This document shows, piece by piece, positions 1 through 8,382 of a stretch of 64,000 bases of DNA (its first letter is position 1; each line of letters opens with the position of its first letter). Source of the DNA: Mesorhizobium sp. B2-8-5 (GTDB lineage: Bacteria > Pseudomonadota > Alphaproteobacteria > Rhizobiales > Rhizobiaceae); contig NZ_CP083951.1 of the NCBI RefSeq assembly GCF_006440675.2, forward strand, positions 6,295,501 to 6,359,500. Reading direction: 5' to 3'. Made by a program: the position numbers and the translations under genes. The notes under the pieces are model-generated. The model was not told where the DNA came from and did not search any database. It saw only the letters and a program-made list of their open reading frames with translations.

Positions 1-1
1 A

Positions 2-802
2 CGCGCCGAACGGCTGGGCATCGAAAAGCGCTACCGCCGGCTGACGGCCGCCGCGCTGAACGAGCGGGTGCGGCTGCTGTTGTCGCGCGGCGACGTCCGC
101 GCCGCGCGACTGGCGCTGCGCTCGCGCGGCATCGAGCCTTCGGCCGAAAGCCGGCCCGCGCCAATCCATCCGCTCGACGAATATGCCCATATCGGCGCCG
201 CGCGCGTGCTGATCGCCGAGGGCCACCCGGCGAAGGCCATCGCCGTGCTCGACCGTATCGCCGAACGCATGCGGCGCGATGGCCGCCTGCGCGGCTTCAT
301 GCAGGTGCGGGCACTTGTCGCGATCGCCGCGCACAGCGCGGGCGAAACGCTGCTGGCGCTGGCGGCGGCGGTCGACGTCGTCACCCTGGCGCTGCCACAG
401 AACGCATTGCGCTCGCTGATCGATGAGGGCTTGCCGATGCGCGAGGTGCTCGAATTCGCCCGGGCACGAATTCCGGCCTGGTCGCGCAATTCCAGCACTG
501 CCACCTTTGTCGACACGCTTCTGCGCGAGCTGGGCAAGACCGCGCCCGAACGCGCGCGCCCGATTGCAATCGCCGGCAGGAAGCAGATGCTGAGCAGCAA
601 GGAAACCGATGTCGCCGCCCTGCTTCTGCGTGCCTACACAAACCGCCAGTTGGCCGAGACGCTGTCCATGGCGCCCGACACCGTGAAATGGCATCTGAAG
701 AACATATTCGGCAAGCTCGGCGTCTCAAGCCGCACGGAAGCCGTCCTCAAGCTGAAGGAAATCGGGCTCGACGCCGCCACGGAGCGGCAATTGGCGGGCT
801 AG
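2..802 (+). CDS. LuxR-family transcriptional regulator, C-terminal part (5' end outside window)
   Basis: The reading frame is open from the window edge, so the gene starts upstream. The first part is an alanine/arginine-rich helical region resembling the TPR-like middle of MalT/LuxR-type regulators. The last 65 residues form a LuxR helix-turn-helix: LSSKETDVAALLLRAYTN, then a recognition helix region around MAPDTVKWHLKNIFGKLGVS. The stop codon at 800-802 lies inside a perfect stem-loop. The regulated genes are unknown; the next operon downstream is a candidate only by position. Confidence 0.8.
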   Translation, partial: RAERLGIEKRYRRLTAAALNERVRLLLSRGDVRAARLALRSRGIEPSAESRPAPIHPLDEYAHIGAARVLIAEGHPAKAIAVLDRIAERMRRDGRLRGFMQVRALVAIAAHSAGETLLALAAAVDVVTLALPQNALRSLIDEGLPMREVLEFARARIPAWSRNSSTATFVDTLLRELGKTAPERARPIAIAGRKQMLSSKETDVAALLLRAYTNRQLAETLSMAPDTVKWHLKNIFGKLGVSSRTEAVLKLKEIGLDAATERQLAG

Positions 803-840
803 AGCGGTTCACCGTTTCACGGAAACGGTGAACCGCTCTA
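800..840. terminator. Perfect 19-bp inverted repeat overlapping the luxR stop codon
   Basis: The arms TAGAGCGGTTCACCGTTTC (800-818) and its exact complement (822-840) are separated by only ACG. The left arm contains the stop codon of the preceding gene. A T-rich stretch (TCTCTTTAATTTT) follows, so it can work as a rho-independent terminator on the plus strand. The sequence also looks like a dispersed rhizobial palindrome, so termination may be a secondary role. Confidence 0.6.
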
Positions 841-855
841 TCTCTTTAATTTTAC

Positions 856-896
856 GCAATTCCGTACGGAAAACCGTCCACTTTTCCTGGAATTGC
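856..896. repeat. RIME-like palindromic intergenic element
   Basis: GCAATTCC (856-863) and GGAATTGC (889-896) bound a 41-bp element with the inner string GGAAAACCGTCCACTTTTCC. This resembles the intergenic mosaic elements common in Rhizobiales genomes. Family assignment is from memory of such elements, not from a search. Confidence 0.55.
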
Positions 897-901
897 TCTA
901 A

Positions 902-1004
902 CCACCCGAAAGGGTGGGCTCAAAAAGACCACCCATTACCCGAAGGTGTCGGGACAGCGCTCATGTAGCGGGCCATCATCCGGTCGAAATACGCTGGGTG
1001 GGAG
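902..1004 (+). promoter_or_regulatory. Structured leader upstream of the deacetylase gene
   Basis: CCACCC-GAAA-GGGTGG (902-917) forms a GNRA-loop hairpin. A second CCACCC at 929-934 is complementary to GGGTGG at 996-1001, which runs into the ribosome-binding site (GGGTGGGAG, 996-1004). Alternative pairings could therefore hide or expose the start of the next gene. This is a complementarity seen by eye; no known riboswitch class was recognised. Confidence 0.3.
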
Positions 1005-1008
1005 CCGC

Positions 1009-2109
1009 ATGGCGACGGGTTTCGTTTTTCACGAACTTTATCTTTGGCACAACACCTGGAACTGGAACCAGGTCTTTCCGCCGAGCCTGACGGTTCAGCC
1101 CGGCACCCATGCCGAAAATCCCGAGACCAAGCGTCGCCTGCGCAACCTGTTGGAAGTGAGCGGCATCCTCGATCATCTGGTCGCCATCAAGCCGCGGCGC
1201 GCCACTGTCGAGGAACTGTCGCGGGTCCACACGCCGGCGCATATCGCTAGGATCAGGGAGATCAGCGACCGTGGTTATGGCGACGCCAGCTCGCTGACGC
1301 CGCTCGGCGCCGGCAGCTATGAAATCGCACTCCTGGCAGCCGGCGGCGCCATCAAGGCGATGGAGGCCGTCATCACGGGCCAGGTGGACAACGCCTATGC
1401 GCTGATCCGTCCGCCAGGCCATCACGCCACCGCCGATGTCGGCATGGGCTTCTGCCTGTTCTCGAATGCGGCGATCGCCATCCGCCATGCGCAGCAGCTG
1501 CACGGCCTCACCCGCATCGCGACCGTCGACTGGGACGTGCATCACGGCAACGGCACGCAGGCGATCTTCTACGACGATCCGAGCGTGCTTTCGATCTCGC
1601 TGCATCAGGACAATCTGTTCCCGGCCAATTCCGGCGCGATCGCCGAAAATGGCGAGGGCAAGGGCAAGGGCTTCAACATCAACGTGCCGCTGCCCCCGGG
1701 GTCTGGTCCCGGCGCTTACGCCGCGGCGTTCGAGCGGGTGGTGATCCCGGCGCTGACGCGCTTCAAGCCGGAGCTGATCGTGGTGCCCTCGGGCTTCGAC
1801 GCTTCCGGCGTCGATCCGATGGGGCGCATGCTGATGAATTCCAGCGGCTACCGCAGGCTGGCGCGCATGCTGCTCGACGCGGCGCGCGAGCTGTGCGGCG
1901 GGCGCCTGGTTATGACGCATGAGGGCGGCTACTCCGAAATGTACGTGCCCTACTGCGGCCTGGCCGTGATCGAGGAGCTTTGCGGGCACCGCACGGGCGT
2001 CGAGGACCCGTGGGATCAGCTGATGGGACAATGGGGTGGAATGTCGGCGCAGCCGCATCAGACGGCGATCATCGACCAGGCGGCCGAACTGGTCAAAAAC
2101 ATAAACTGA
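1009..2109 (+). CDS. Histone deacetylase-like amidohydrolase (class II / acetylpolyamine amidohydrolase superfamily)
   Basis: A 366-aa zinc hydrolase expected to remove acetyl or acyl groups from amides. The catalytic histidine pair is at 138-139 (RPPGHHA), the zinc ligands are Asp176 and His178 (DWDVHHGNG) and Asp264 (GFDASGVDP), and the catalytic Tyr lies in EGGY (305-308), so the active site is complete. The ATG at 1009 is preceded by GGGTGGGAG. It is the first gene of an operon with a binding protein and a LivGFHM-type transporter. A catabolic role on an imported acylated amide or polyamine is therefore more likely than action on a bacterial protein; this is inference from context. Confidence 0.85.
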   Translation: MATGFVFHELYLWHNTWNWNQVFPPSLTVQPGTHAENPETKRRLRNLLEVSGILDHLVAIKPRRATVEELSRVHTPAHIARIREISDRGYGDASSLTPLGAGSYEIALLAAGGAIKAMEAVITGQVDNAYALIRPPGHHATADVGMGFCLFSNAAIAIRHAQQLHGLTRIATVDWDVHHGNGTQAIFYDDPSVLSISLHQDNLFPANSGAIAENGEGKGKGFNINVPLPPGSGPGAYAAAFERVVIPALTRFKPELIVVPSGFDASGVDPMGRMLMNSSGYRRLARMLLDAARELCGGRLVMTHEGGYSEMYVPYCGLAVIEELCGHRTGVEDPWDQLMGQWGGMSAQPHQTAIIDQAAELVKNIN

Positions 2110-2133
2110 CAAAAACCTATAAGGGGAATCGAG

Positions 2134-3483
2134 ATGAAGCGCAGTTCGAAACTCACCACGCCGAATGTGATTGCCGGCTCTCGCCGCAACTTCCTGATCA
2201 AGGGCGGACTTGCGACCGCCGCGACGCTGACCGGCATGCCGGCCATGCTGCTTGCGATGAACAACGAGGCGCGCGCCGAAGGCGACCCGATCCCGGTCGG
2301 CCAGTGCGGGCCGACCACCGACTTCGCCGCGCCCGACGGGATCGAGTTCAAGAACGGCCTGACGCTCGCTTGCGAGGAGATCAACGCGCTGGGCGGCATC
2401 CTCGGCCGGCCGCTCGAACCGTCCTTCGAGGACACCGGGCAGATGGGCGACGCCACCAACGTGCAGGCGGCGCAGCGCCTCGTCGACCGGCATGGCGTGC
2501 ACGCCATCCTCAACGGCTACAATATCGGCTCGGGCGCCGCGATCCAGGAGGTCGCCGCCGACAACGGCATCATCTACGTCCACTACGACACCACGATCGG
2601 CCACAACAATCTGGTGAAGTCCAACCCGGACCGCTACTGGGGCTCGTTCCAGGGCGATCCGGCCGAATACTGGTACGGTCCCGGCTTCCTGAAGTTCCTG
2701 CAGGGACTGGAGGAGAACGGCGAGTGGAAGCGCAAGAACAACAAGATGGCGGTGATCCTGTCGGCCGGCGTCTATGCCTCCAACATCGCCAACGCCGTCA
2801 AGGAACAGGCCAAGAGCTATGGTTGGGACATAAGCCTGTTCGAGACCGTCAGCGTGCCCGCTTCGGAATGGGGACCGACGCTGGCCAAGATCCGCCAGGA
2901 TCCGCCAGCGGTGATCTGCATCACCCACTTCCTGCCTGCCGATCTCGGGCAGTTCGCGCTGCAGTTCGCCTCCAACCCGACGCCGAGCCTGGTCTATATG
3001 CAATACGGCCCGTCGATCCCGGCCTTCCGCGATATCGCCAAGCAGGCGGCCAACGGCATCATCTACGCGACCGTCGTCGGCGCACTGCAGGACGAGATCG
3101 GCACCGCCTTCGAGAAGCGCTACAAGGAAAAGTTCGGCCCGAACGCAGGCCACAATTCCGGCGCGCAGCCCTATGACGGCGCCTATGTCTGGGCGACTGC
3201 CGCGGCGCTTGCCGGCGGCACGGGCGAACCCGGCAACAACGACCAGAACCGCAAGGTCGCGGCCCGGATGAGCACGATGATATGGCGCGGCGTCACCGGC
3301 ACGACCCGTTTCATGCCGCTCGAAAACGCCGCCTACACCTATCCGACCCAGGTCAACGATTCATCGCTCGGCATGCCGCATCAATTCCTGCAGATCCAGG
3401 ACTACACCAAGGGTCCCGGCCTGATCGCGCCGGCGCCTTACGGCACGGCCAAGTTCATGATGCCGCCATGGATCAAGGCCTAG
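2134..3483 (+). CDS. Tat-exported ABC substrate-binding protein, amide/branched-chain amino acid type
   Basis: A 449-aa periplasmic type I binding protein. The N-terminus has a twin-arginine signal (SRRNFL, residues 16-21) followed by a hydrophobic stretch ending near ARAEG. The mature part has the leucine-binding-protein layout, with DGIEFKNGLTLACEEINALGG near its start. AAGGGG lies 7 nt before the ATG. It sits 24 nt after the deacetylase and 4 nt before the ATPase genes, so it is the obvious partner of the LivGFHM genes. Tat export of a binding protein is uncommon but known. The ligand is unknown; amides, acylated polyamines or amino acid derivatives are plausible. Confidence 0.85.
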   Translation: MKRSSKLTTPNVIAGSRRNFLIKGGLATAATLTGMPAMLLAMNNEARAEGDPIPVGQCGPTTDFAAPDGIEFKNGLTLACEEINALGGILGRPLEPSFEDTGQMGDATNVQAAQRLVDRHGVHAILNGYNIGSGAAIQEVAADNGIIYVHYDTTIGHNNLVKSNPDRYWGSFQGDPAEYWYGPGFLKFLQGLEENGEWKRKNNKMAVILSAGVYASNIANAVKEQAKSYGWDISLFETVSVPASEWGPTLAKIRQDPPAVICITHFLPADLGQFALQFASNPTPSLVYMQYGPSIPAFRDIAKQAANGIIYATVVGALQDEIGTAFEKRYKEKFGPNAGHNSGAQPYDGAYVWATAAALAGGTGEPGNNDQNRKVAARMSTMIWRGVTGTTRFMPLENAAYTYPTQVNDSSLGMPHQFLQIQDYTKGPGLIAPAPYGTAKFMMPPWIKA

Positions 3484-3487
3484 CCGG

Positions 3488-4288
3488 ATGACGGGAGACG
3501 CCGCCGCGACGCCATTGCTGTCGTGCAGGCATGTCGGCAAGTCCTTCGGCGCGCTGGCGGCGGTCCGCGATCTGTCCTTCGATGTCGGGGCTGGAGAAAT
3601 CCTCGGCATCGGCGGACCGAACGGCGCCGGCAAGACGACGCTGTTCGAGGTGATATCGGGGCTGAACCCGGCCACCACCGGCGCGATCGTGCTCGACGGC
3701 CAGGACATCACCGGGCATGCGCCCGAGCAGATCTGCCATGCCGGCGTTGCCCGAACCTTCCAGCTCAATGCCGGCTTCGACAGCATGACCGCGCGCGAGA
3801 ACGTGCTGGTCGGCGCCTATTTCGGCCGCAGCAACCGGGCCGTGCCGACGCTGCGCGCCGGCCGCGCGGCGCATGAGGCCGCCGATGCCGCGCTTGAAAT
3901 ACTGGGCATCGCCGACTGCGCCGACAAGGTCACCGGCAAGCTGCCGGTGCTTGACCGCAAGCTCTTGATGATGGCGAGCGCCATGGCGACGAAGCCGAAA
4001 CTGCTTCTCATGGACGAGCCCGTCGGCGGCCTGACCGCACGCGAGGTCGACCGTGTGATGGACGCAGTGCGCGCCATCAAGGCGGCGGGCGTCACCATCA
4101 TCCTCATCGAGCATGTGATGCGCTTCCTGGTACGCCTCTCCGACCGCATCATGATCATGCATCACGGCGAAAAGATTTTCGAAGGCCTGCCGACAAAGCT
4201 TCTCGACGACCGCACCGTCGTCGACGTCTATCTCGGCCAGGGCGCCTCCGAGCGGCTGCGCTCCTTCATGGAAACCACGCATGGCTGA
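3488..4288 (+). CDS. LivG-type ABC transporter ATP-binding protein with atypical signature motif
   Basis: A 266-aa ATPase of a branched-chain amino acid type importer. Walker A is GPNGAGKT (43-50) and Walker B LLLMDE (172-177), with the switch His in LIEHVM. The region that should hold the LSGGQ/YGQ signature reads LPVLDRK (152-158), so the signature glycines are missing. The downstream LivF partner keeps a normal LSGGE, so one composite ATP site may be degenerate. Its end overlaps the next gene by 8 nt. Confidence 0.88.
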   Translation: MTGDAAATPLLSCRHVGKSFGALAAVRDLSFDVGAGEILGIGGPNGAGKTTLFEVISGLNPATTGAIVLDGQDITGHAPEQICHAGVARTFQLNAGFDSMTARENVLVGAYFGRSNRAVPTLRAGRAAHEAADAALEILGIADCADKVTGKLPVLDRKLLMMASAMATKPKLLLMDEPVGGLTAREVDRVMDAVRAIKAAGVTIILIEHVMRFLVRLSDRIMIMHHGEKIFEGLPTKLLDDRTVVDVYLGQGASERLRSFMETTHG

Positions 4289-4991
4289 GGCGGCGCTCGA
4301 GATCGTCGACGCCAGCGCCGGCTATGCCGGCCGCATCGTGCTCGACGCCATCAAATTGTCGGCAAGGAAGGGCGAGCTCACCGCCATTGTCGGCCCCAAC
4401 GGCCATGGCAAGAGCACCCTGCTCAAGGCGATTTCCGGACTGGTGCCGGTGACGTCGGGCGAGATCCGCCTCGACGGCCTGCGCATCGACCGCCTGCGCC
4501 CCGATCAGATCGTCGAACGCGGCGTCATCCAGGTTCCGCAGGGCGACCTGCTCTTTCCGGCGATGACCGTGCACGAGAACCTGCTGATGGGCGCCTACGC
4601 CAACAGCGGCGGACTGGCCGAGCGGCTCGACTTCGTCTTTGCGCTGCTGCCCAAGCTGAAGGAGCGTCGCAACCAGACCGCCGGCACGCTTTCAGGCGGG
4701 GAGCGGCGCATGTGCGGCATCGGCCGCGGCTTGATGGCGGGCGGCGAGGTGCTGATGCTTGACGAGCCCTCGCTGGGACTGGCGCCGATCGTCATCGAGC
4801 AGATCTACGAGGTCATCTTCAACCTAAGACGCGAGGGCCGCACCATTCTTCTGGTCGAGGAGAACGCCGAGCGGATCGCCGAGCATGCCGACATGATCCA
4901 CCTGCTCGACAATGGCCGCATCGCCTGGTCGGGCCTGGGCGCGGAACTGATGGCGCGCCCGGAAATCGTCGAAACCTATCTCGGAGTGTGA
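4281..4991 (+). CDS. LivF-type ABC transporter ATP-binding protein
   Basis: A 236-aa ATPase with Walker A GPNGHGKS (38-45), signature LSGGE (137-141) and Walker B VLMLDE (157-162), all intact. It pairs with the preceding LivG-type subunit to power the two permeases that follow. It overlaps its upstream neighbour by 8 nt and is 3 nt from the permease gene, so the genes are almost certainly co-translated. Confidence 0.9.
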   Translation: MAEAALEIVDASAGYAGRIVLDAIKLSARKGELTAIVGPNGHGKSTLLKAISGLVPVTSGEIRLDGLRIDRLRPDQIVERGVIQVPQGDLLFPAMTVHENLLMGAYANSGGLAERLDFVFALLPKLKERRNQTAGTLSGGERRMCGIGRGLMAGGEVLMLDEPSLGLAPIVIEQIYEVIFNLRREGRTILLVEENAERIAEHADMIHLLDNGRIAWSGLGAELMARPEIVETYLGV

Positions 4992-4994
4992 GCG

Positions 4995-5873
4995 ATGGAC
5001 GTCCTGATCCAGATCGTCGCTTCCGGCCTGACGCTCGGCGCCATGTACGCGGTCGCCACCATCGGCCTGTCGCTGGTCTACGGCTCGCTCAACATGCTCA
5101 ACATGGCGCACGGTGCCATCCTGACGCTCGGCGGCTATATCTGCTACGCGGCCATCGTCCATGCCGGCCTGCATCCGGTGCTCGCGCTTCTTGCCGCAGC
5201 ATTCGTCTGCGCGCTGGTCGGGCTGCTGATCTATTTCAGCGCGGCGCTGCCGTTGCTCAGGGCCGAGAATTTCGAGACCAACATCTTCATCGCCACGATC
5301 GGCATCGGCAGCGTCATCGAGAACCTGATGCTGAAGGGTTTTGGACCCTATCCGATCCCGCAGCCGCTCGCGGTTGGCGGCCAGGTCGTCATCGGCAATG
5401 TGCACATACCGCTGCAGAACGTCTTCATCCTCGGCGTCGCCATCGTGCTGATGGTGGCGGTGGCAATCCTCCTGCAGCGCACCAGCGCCGGCCGCGCCAT
5501 CCGCGCCACCTCGATGAACCGCGAAGCGGCGCAGCTTATGGGCGTCAGGGTCGGCCGCGTCTATGCGCAGGTGCTGGCGCTCTCCGGCGCGCTCGCCGCC
5601 GTTTCCGGCATCTTGATCAGTTCGATCGCCACGCTGACGCCGGTGATGGGCGGCGACCCGATGCTGAAAGCCTTCATCGTCTGCGTGGTCGCGGGGTTGG
5701 GCAATGTCTACGGCGCCGTGATCGCGGCGATCGCGCTTGGGCTGCTCGAGGCCGCCACCCAATATGTGCTCGGCGTGCGCTGGAGCTTCGCCACCTTGCT
5801 GCTTCTCGTCATCCTCGTGCTCATCTGGCGGCCCTACGGCCTGTTCGGCAAACAGCAGGTGGTGCGCCTATGA
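4995..5873 (+). CDS. LivH-type ABC transporter permease
   Basis: A 292-aa hydrophobic protein with about eight membrane helices. It starts with the typical LivH layout (QIVASGLTLGAMYAVATIGL and YGSLNMLNMAHGA). The conserved segment after the mid-point (TSAGRAIRATSMNREAA) is the cytoplasmic loop contacting the ATPase. Its stop overlaps the next start (ATGA). It forms the membrane channel with the LivM-type protein. Confidence 0.9.
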   Translation: MDVLIQIVASGLTLGAMYAVATIGLSLVYGSLNMLNMAHGAILTLGGYICYAAIVHAGLHPVLALLAAAFVCALVGLLIYFSAALPLLRAENFETNIFIATIGIGSVIENLMLKGFGPYPIPQPLAVGGQVVIGNVHIPLQNVFILGVAIVLMVAVAILLQRTSAGRAIRATSMNREAAQLMGVRVGRVYAQVLALSGALAAVSGILISSIATLTPVMGGDPMLKAFIVCVVAGLGNVYGAVIAAIALGLLEAATQYVLGVRWSFATLLLLVILVLIWRPYGLFGKQQVVRL

Positions 5874-6844
5874 CATCGATCCGCCGCGACATCCTGATCG
5901 GTATTATCTGCCTGGCTTTCGCCATCGCGCTGCCGCTCGCCATGCCCGGGCGCTACGTCATCACCCAGTCGACGCTGTTCTTCATCTGGGCGATCGTCGT
6001 GGTGCAGTGGAACCTCGTGCTCGGCATAGGCGGCATCTTCTCGCTGGCGCAGATGGCGCTGTTCGCCACCGGCGCCTACGCCACGGCGATGCTGGGCTTT
6101 TACTGGAAGGTGCCCATGCTTGCCGCCATCCCGATGGCGGGTGTCATTACCGTCGCGATGGGCCTGCTGATCGGCCTCGCCTGCCTGCGCCTGCGCGGCC
6201 CCTACGTGGCGCTGTTGACGCTGGCGATCGCGCAGGTCATGTATGTGCTCATCGTCAACGACACCGACTGCTTCACCACCGTCGGCGGCTGCATGCCGCT
6301 GTTCGGCGGCGTGCGCGGCATCGGCCAGTTCGGCGATATCGGCCTGCGCGCGCTGTTCCCGTCGAAATGGTACATCGCCCACTATTATGTCGGGCTCGCG
6401 CTGCTGGCGGTCGCGGTGACGATTTCGATCGTCGTCATCCGGGGACCGCTCGGCCTGGCATTCCGGGCCTTACGCGACAATCCGGGCTACGCCATGTCGC
6501 GCGGCATCAGCCGTTTCAAATACCAGCTGTGGATCTTCGCGGTCTCCGCCTTCTTCACCGGCATCGCCGGCGGCTTCTACGCCATCCATTTCCGCGTCGT
6601 CGGCCCGACGGTCTTTTCCTTCTCGACGCTGCTGTTCCTGATCGCGATGATCGTCATCGGCGGCCTCGGCTCGATATGGGGCCCCCTGCTCGGCGCCGCC
6701 GTGCTGATGCTGGCCGACGAAGGCATGCGGGAGTTGTCCGACTACCGCAACATCGGCCTTGGGCTGCTGCTGGCGGTCTTCGTCATCGCATGGCCGAACG
6801 GGTTGAACGGCTGGCTGCAGCGAAGCCGAACCAGCCGCAATTGA
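5870..6844 (+). CDS. LivM-type ABC transporter permease
   Basis: A 324-aa permease, the last gene of the operon. The ATG at 5870 overlaps the LivH stop (ATGA), which fixes the start. The protein has the LivM features VVQWNLVLGIGGIFSLAQ near the N-terminus, and GPLGLAFRALRDNPGYAMSRG as the ATPase-contacting loop. A hydrophilic Cys-containing insertion (TDCFTTVGGCMPLFGG) lies between helices in the middle and may face the periplasm. Confidence 0.9.
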   Translation: MTSIRRDILIGIICLAFAIALPLAMPGRYVITQSTLFFIWAIVVVQWNLVLGIGGIFSLAQMALFATGAYATAMLGFYWKVPMLAAIPMAGVITVAMGLLIGLACLRLRGPYVALLTLAIAQVMYVLIVNDTDCFTTVGGCMPLFGGVRGIGQFGDIGLRALFPSKWYIAHYYVGLALLAVAVTISIVVIRGPLGLAFRALRDNPGYAMSRGISRFKYQLWIFAVSAFFTGIAGGFYAIHFRVVGPTVFSFSTLLFLIAMIVIGGLGSIWGPLLGAAVLMLADEGMRELSDYRNIGLGLLLAVFVIAWPNGLNGWLQRSRTSRN

Positions 6845-6908
6845 CGACGGTTTTCATCGCCGCCATCGGCATTCGCGACGGCAAGTGCGCGTGATCCCGA
6901 TGATAACA

Positions 6909-6924
6909 CCCGGTCTGGACCGGG
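6909..6924. terminator. Short hairpin between convergent genes
   Basis: CCCGGTC-TG-GACCGGG is a 7-bp perfect stem in the 114-nt gap between the transporter operon and the convergent binding-protein gene. There is no clear T-run, so a terminator role is only possible. Confidence 0.3.
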
Positions 6925-6958
6925 CATCCTCTGTCACGCTCACCCGCCTGGGCGGCAT

Positions 6959-8077
6959 TTATTTCTCGGCGTAAGTCGGCTTGCCGTCCGCGCCCTTCTT
7001 CCATTCGTAGATGACATAGTCGGGGCGCGTGATATCGCCCTTCTCGTCATAGCCGATGTCGCCGATCGCCGTCTTCCACGGGCCGCCTGCCTTGATGGTC
7101 GCGGCGACCTTTTGCGCGTCGTCGGCCGAGCCCGCCTTGTCGATCGCGGCGGCGACGATCTGGACCGCCGCGTAGGAGTAGAGCGTGTAGGCTTCCGGCT
7201 CGAAACCCGAGGCACGGAACTTTTCGACGATGTCCTTGGCGGCGGGGTTTTTCCGCGGGTCCGGCGAGAAGGTGTTCAAGGTGCCGATAACCGAATCGCC
7301 GGCGATCGAGGCAAGCTCGTTCGAGACCATTCCGTCGCCCGAGAACAGCGTCGCCTTCAGACCCTGATCCGCCGACTGGCGCATGATCAGGCCGGCCTCG
7401 GTGTGGAGACCGCCGAAATAGATCAGCGTGACGCCGGCCGCCTTCATCTTGGCGATGAGCGCGGAGAAATCCTTGTCGCCGACATTGATGCCTTCATACA
7501 TCACCTCGGTGATGCCATCGGCGTTCAGATCCTTCTTGGCGACATCGACGAGGCCCTGGCCATAAGGCGTCTTGTCGTGGACGATGGCGATCTTGGCGTC
7601 CTTGAAATTCGCGGCGATATAGTCGCCCGCGACCTTGCCCTGCTGGTCGTCGCGGCCGCAGGTGCGGAAGGTGTTCCAAAGGCCGCGCTCGGTATATTGC
7701 GGATTGGTCGATGCCGGCGATACCTCGAGCACGCCGTTTTCGGCATAGACTTCCGAGGCGGGGATCGACACGCCCGAGTTGAAGTGGCCGACCACATATT
7801 TCACGCCGTCCGCGACGAATTTGTTGGCGACCGAAATGCCCTGCTTCGGATCGGAGACATCGTCGCCGATCTCGATCTTGATTTTCTGGCCGAGCACGCC
7901 GCCGGCCGCGTTGATGTCGGCGGCCGCCTGTTCCGCACCTTTCTGGAACTGCGCGCCGAAAGCCGCGTTCGGACCGGTGATCGGCCCGGCGACGCCGATG
8001 ACGATGTCCGCCCAGGCGTTGCCCGCGAAGGCGACAAGCGCGGCCACTGCTACCGCCGACAAAAGATATTTTTTCAT
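6959..8077 (-). CDS. LivK-type branched-chain amino acid binding protein (orphan)
   Basis: A 372-aa periplasmic binding protein. The ATG at 8077 follows GGGAG and opens a Sec signal peptide ([19 protein letters not shown], cleavage near AWA-D). The mature part begins [18 protein letters not shown], as in the Leu/Ile/Val-binding family, with the conserved [10 protein letters not shown] ligand-pocket segment. No permease or ATPase genes lie beside it on this strand. The convergent LivGFHM set next door, or a set elsewhere, must supply the membrane part. It lies downstream of the mutase operon and may deliver its substrate; that link is inference. Confidence 0.88.
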   Translation of the reverse strand: MKKYLLSAVAVAALVAFAGNAWADIVIGVAGPITGPNAAFGAQFQKGAEQAAADINAAGGVLGQKIKIEIGDDVSDPKQGISVANKFVADGVKYVVGHFNSGVSIPASEVYAENGVLEVSPASTNPQYTERGLWNTFRTCGRDDQQGKVAGDYIAANFKDAKIAIVHDKTPYGQGLVDVAKKDLNADGITEVMYEGINVGDKDFSALIAKMKAAGVTLIYFGGLHTEAGLIMRQSADQGLKATLFSGDGMVSNELASIAGDSVIGTLNTFSPDPRKNPAAKDIVEKFRASGFEPEAYTLYSYAAVQIVAAAIDKAGSADDAQKVAATIKAGGPWKTAIGDIGYDEKGDITRPDYVIYEWKKGADGKPTYAEK

Positions 8078-8382
8078 ATGAGGCTCCCATTTTCGTGGTG
8101 GGCACTGGTTGCGGCTTCGATGCGATGCCCACGTCCGACGCATCGAGCTGACTTGAATTGGGCGGGCCGGTTTTTGCCGTTGGGCAAGGTCAGGCCCAGG
8201 CGAGCGGGTCAGGACATGAGGCCGGAGCAGGCCCCGTCACCAGAGATGTCTTGCCTTCAATCCGCACCCAAAATGCCCCGTCTTCAGGGCATATTGGCTG
8301 CAAGCGAAGTGGCATACGATGACCGTAAGACCCAGATTTTGTGATCGATTTTGCAATGTTTCGGGAATGCGTCGCTCGCCTG
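8078..8382. other. 305-nt intergenic region between livK-like and araC-like genes
   Basis: It should hold the promoter of the livK-like gene on the minus strand. The one clear structure is the hairpin listed at 8269-8292. No small reading frame with a convincing ribosome-binding site was seen. Confidence 0.4.
8269..8292 (-). terminator. Candidate rho-independent terminator after the araC-like gene
   Basis: Read on the minus strand, ATGCCC and GGGCAT (8287-8292 and 8273-8278) form a 6-bp stem with an 8-nt loop, followed by TTTTGGG. The stem is short. Position, about 90 nt past the stop of the araC-like gene, fits. Confidence 0.4.

Noticed and set aside
976..3153. Long minus-strand open frame (725 codons) across the deacetylase and binding-protein genes
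   Set aside because: It is antisense to two well-supported genes, rich in Arg/His/Asp as expected from complementing GC-rich codons, and matches no family.
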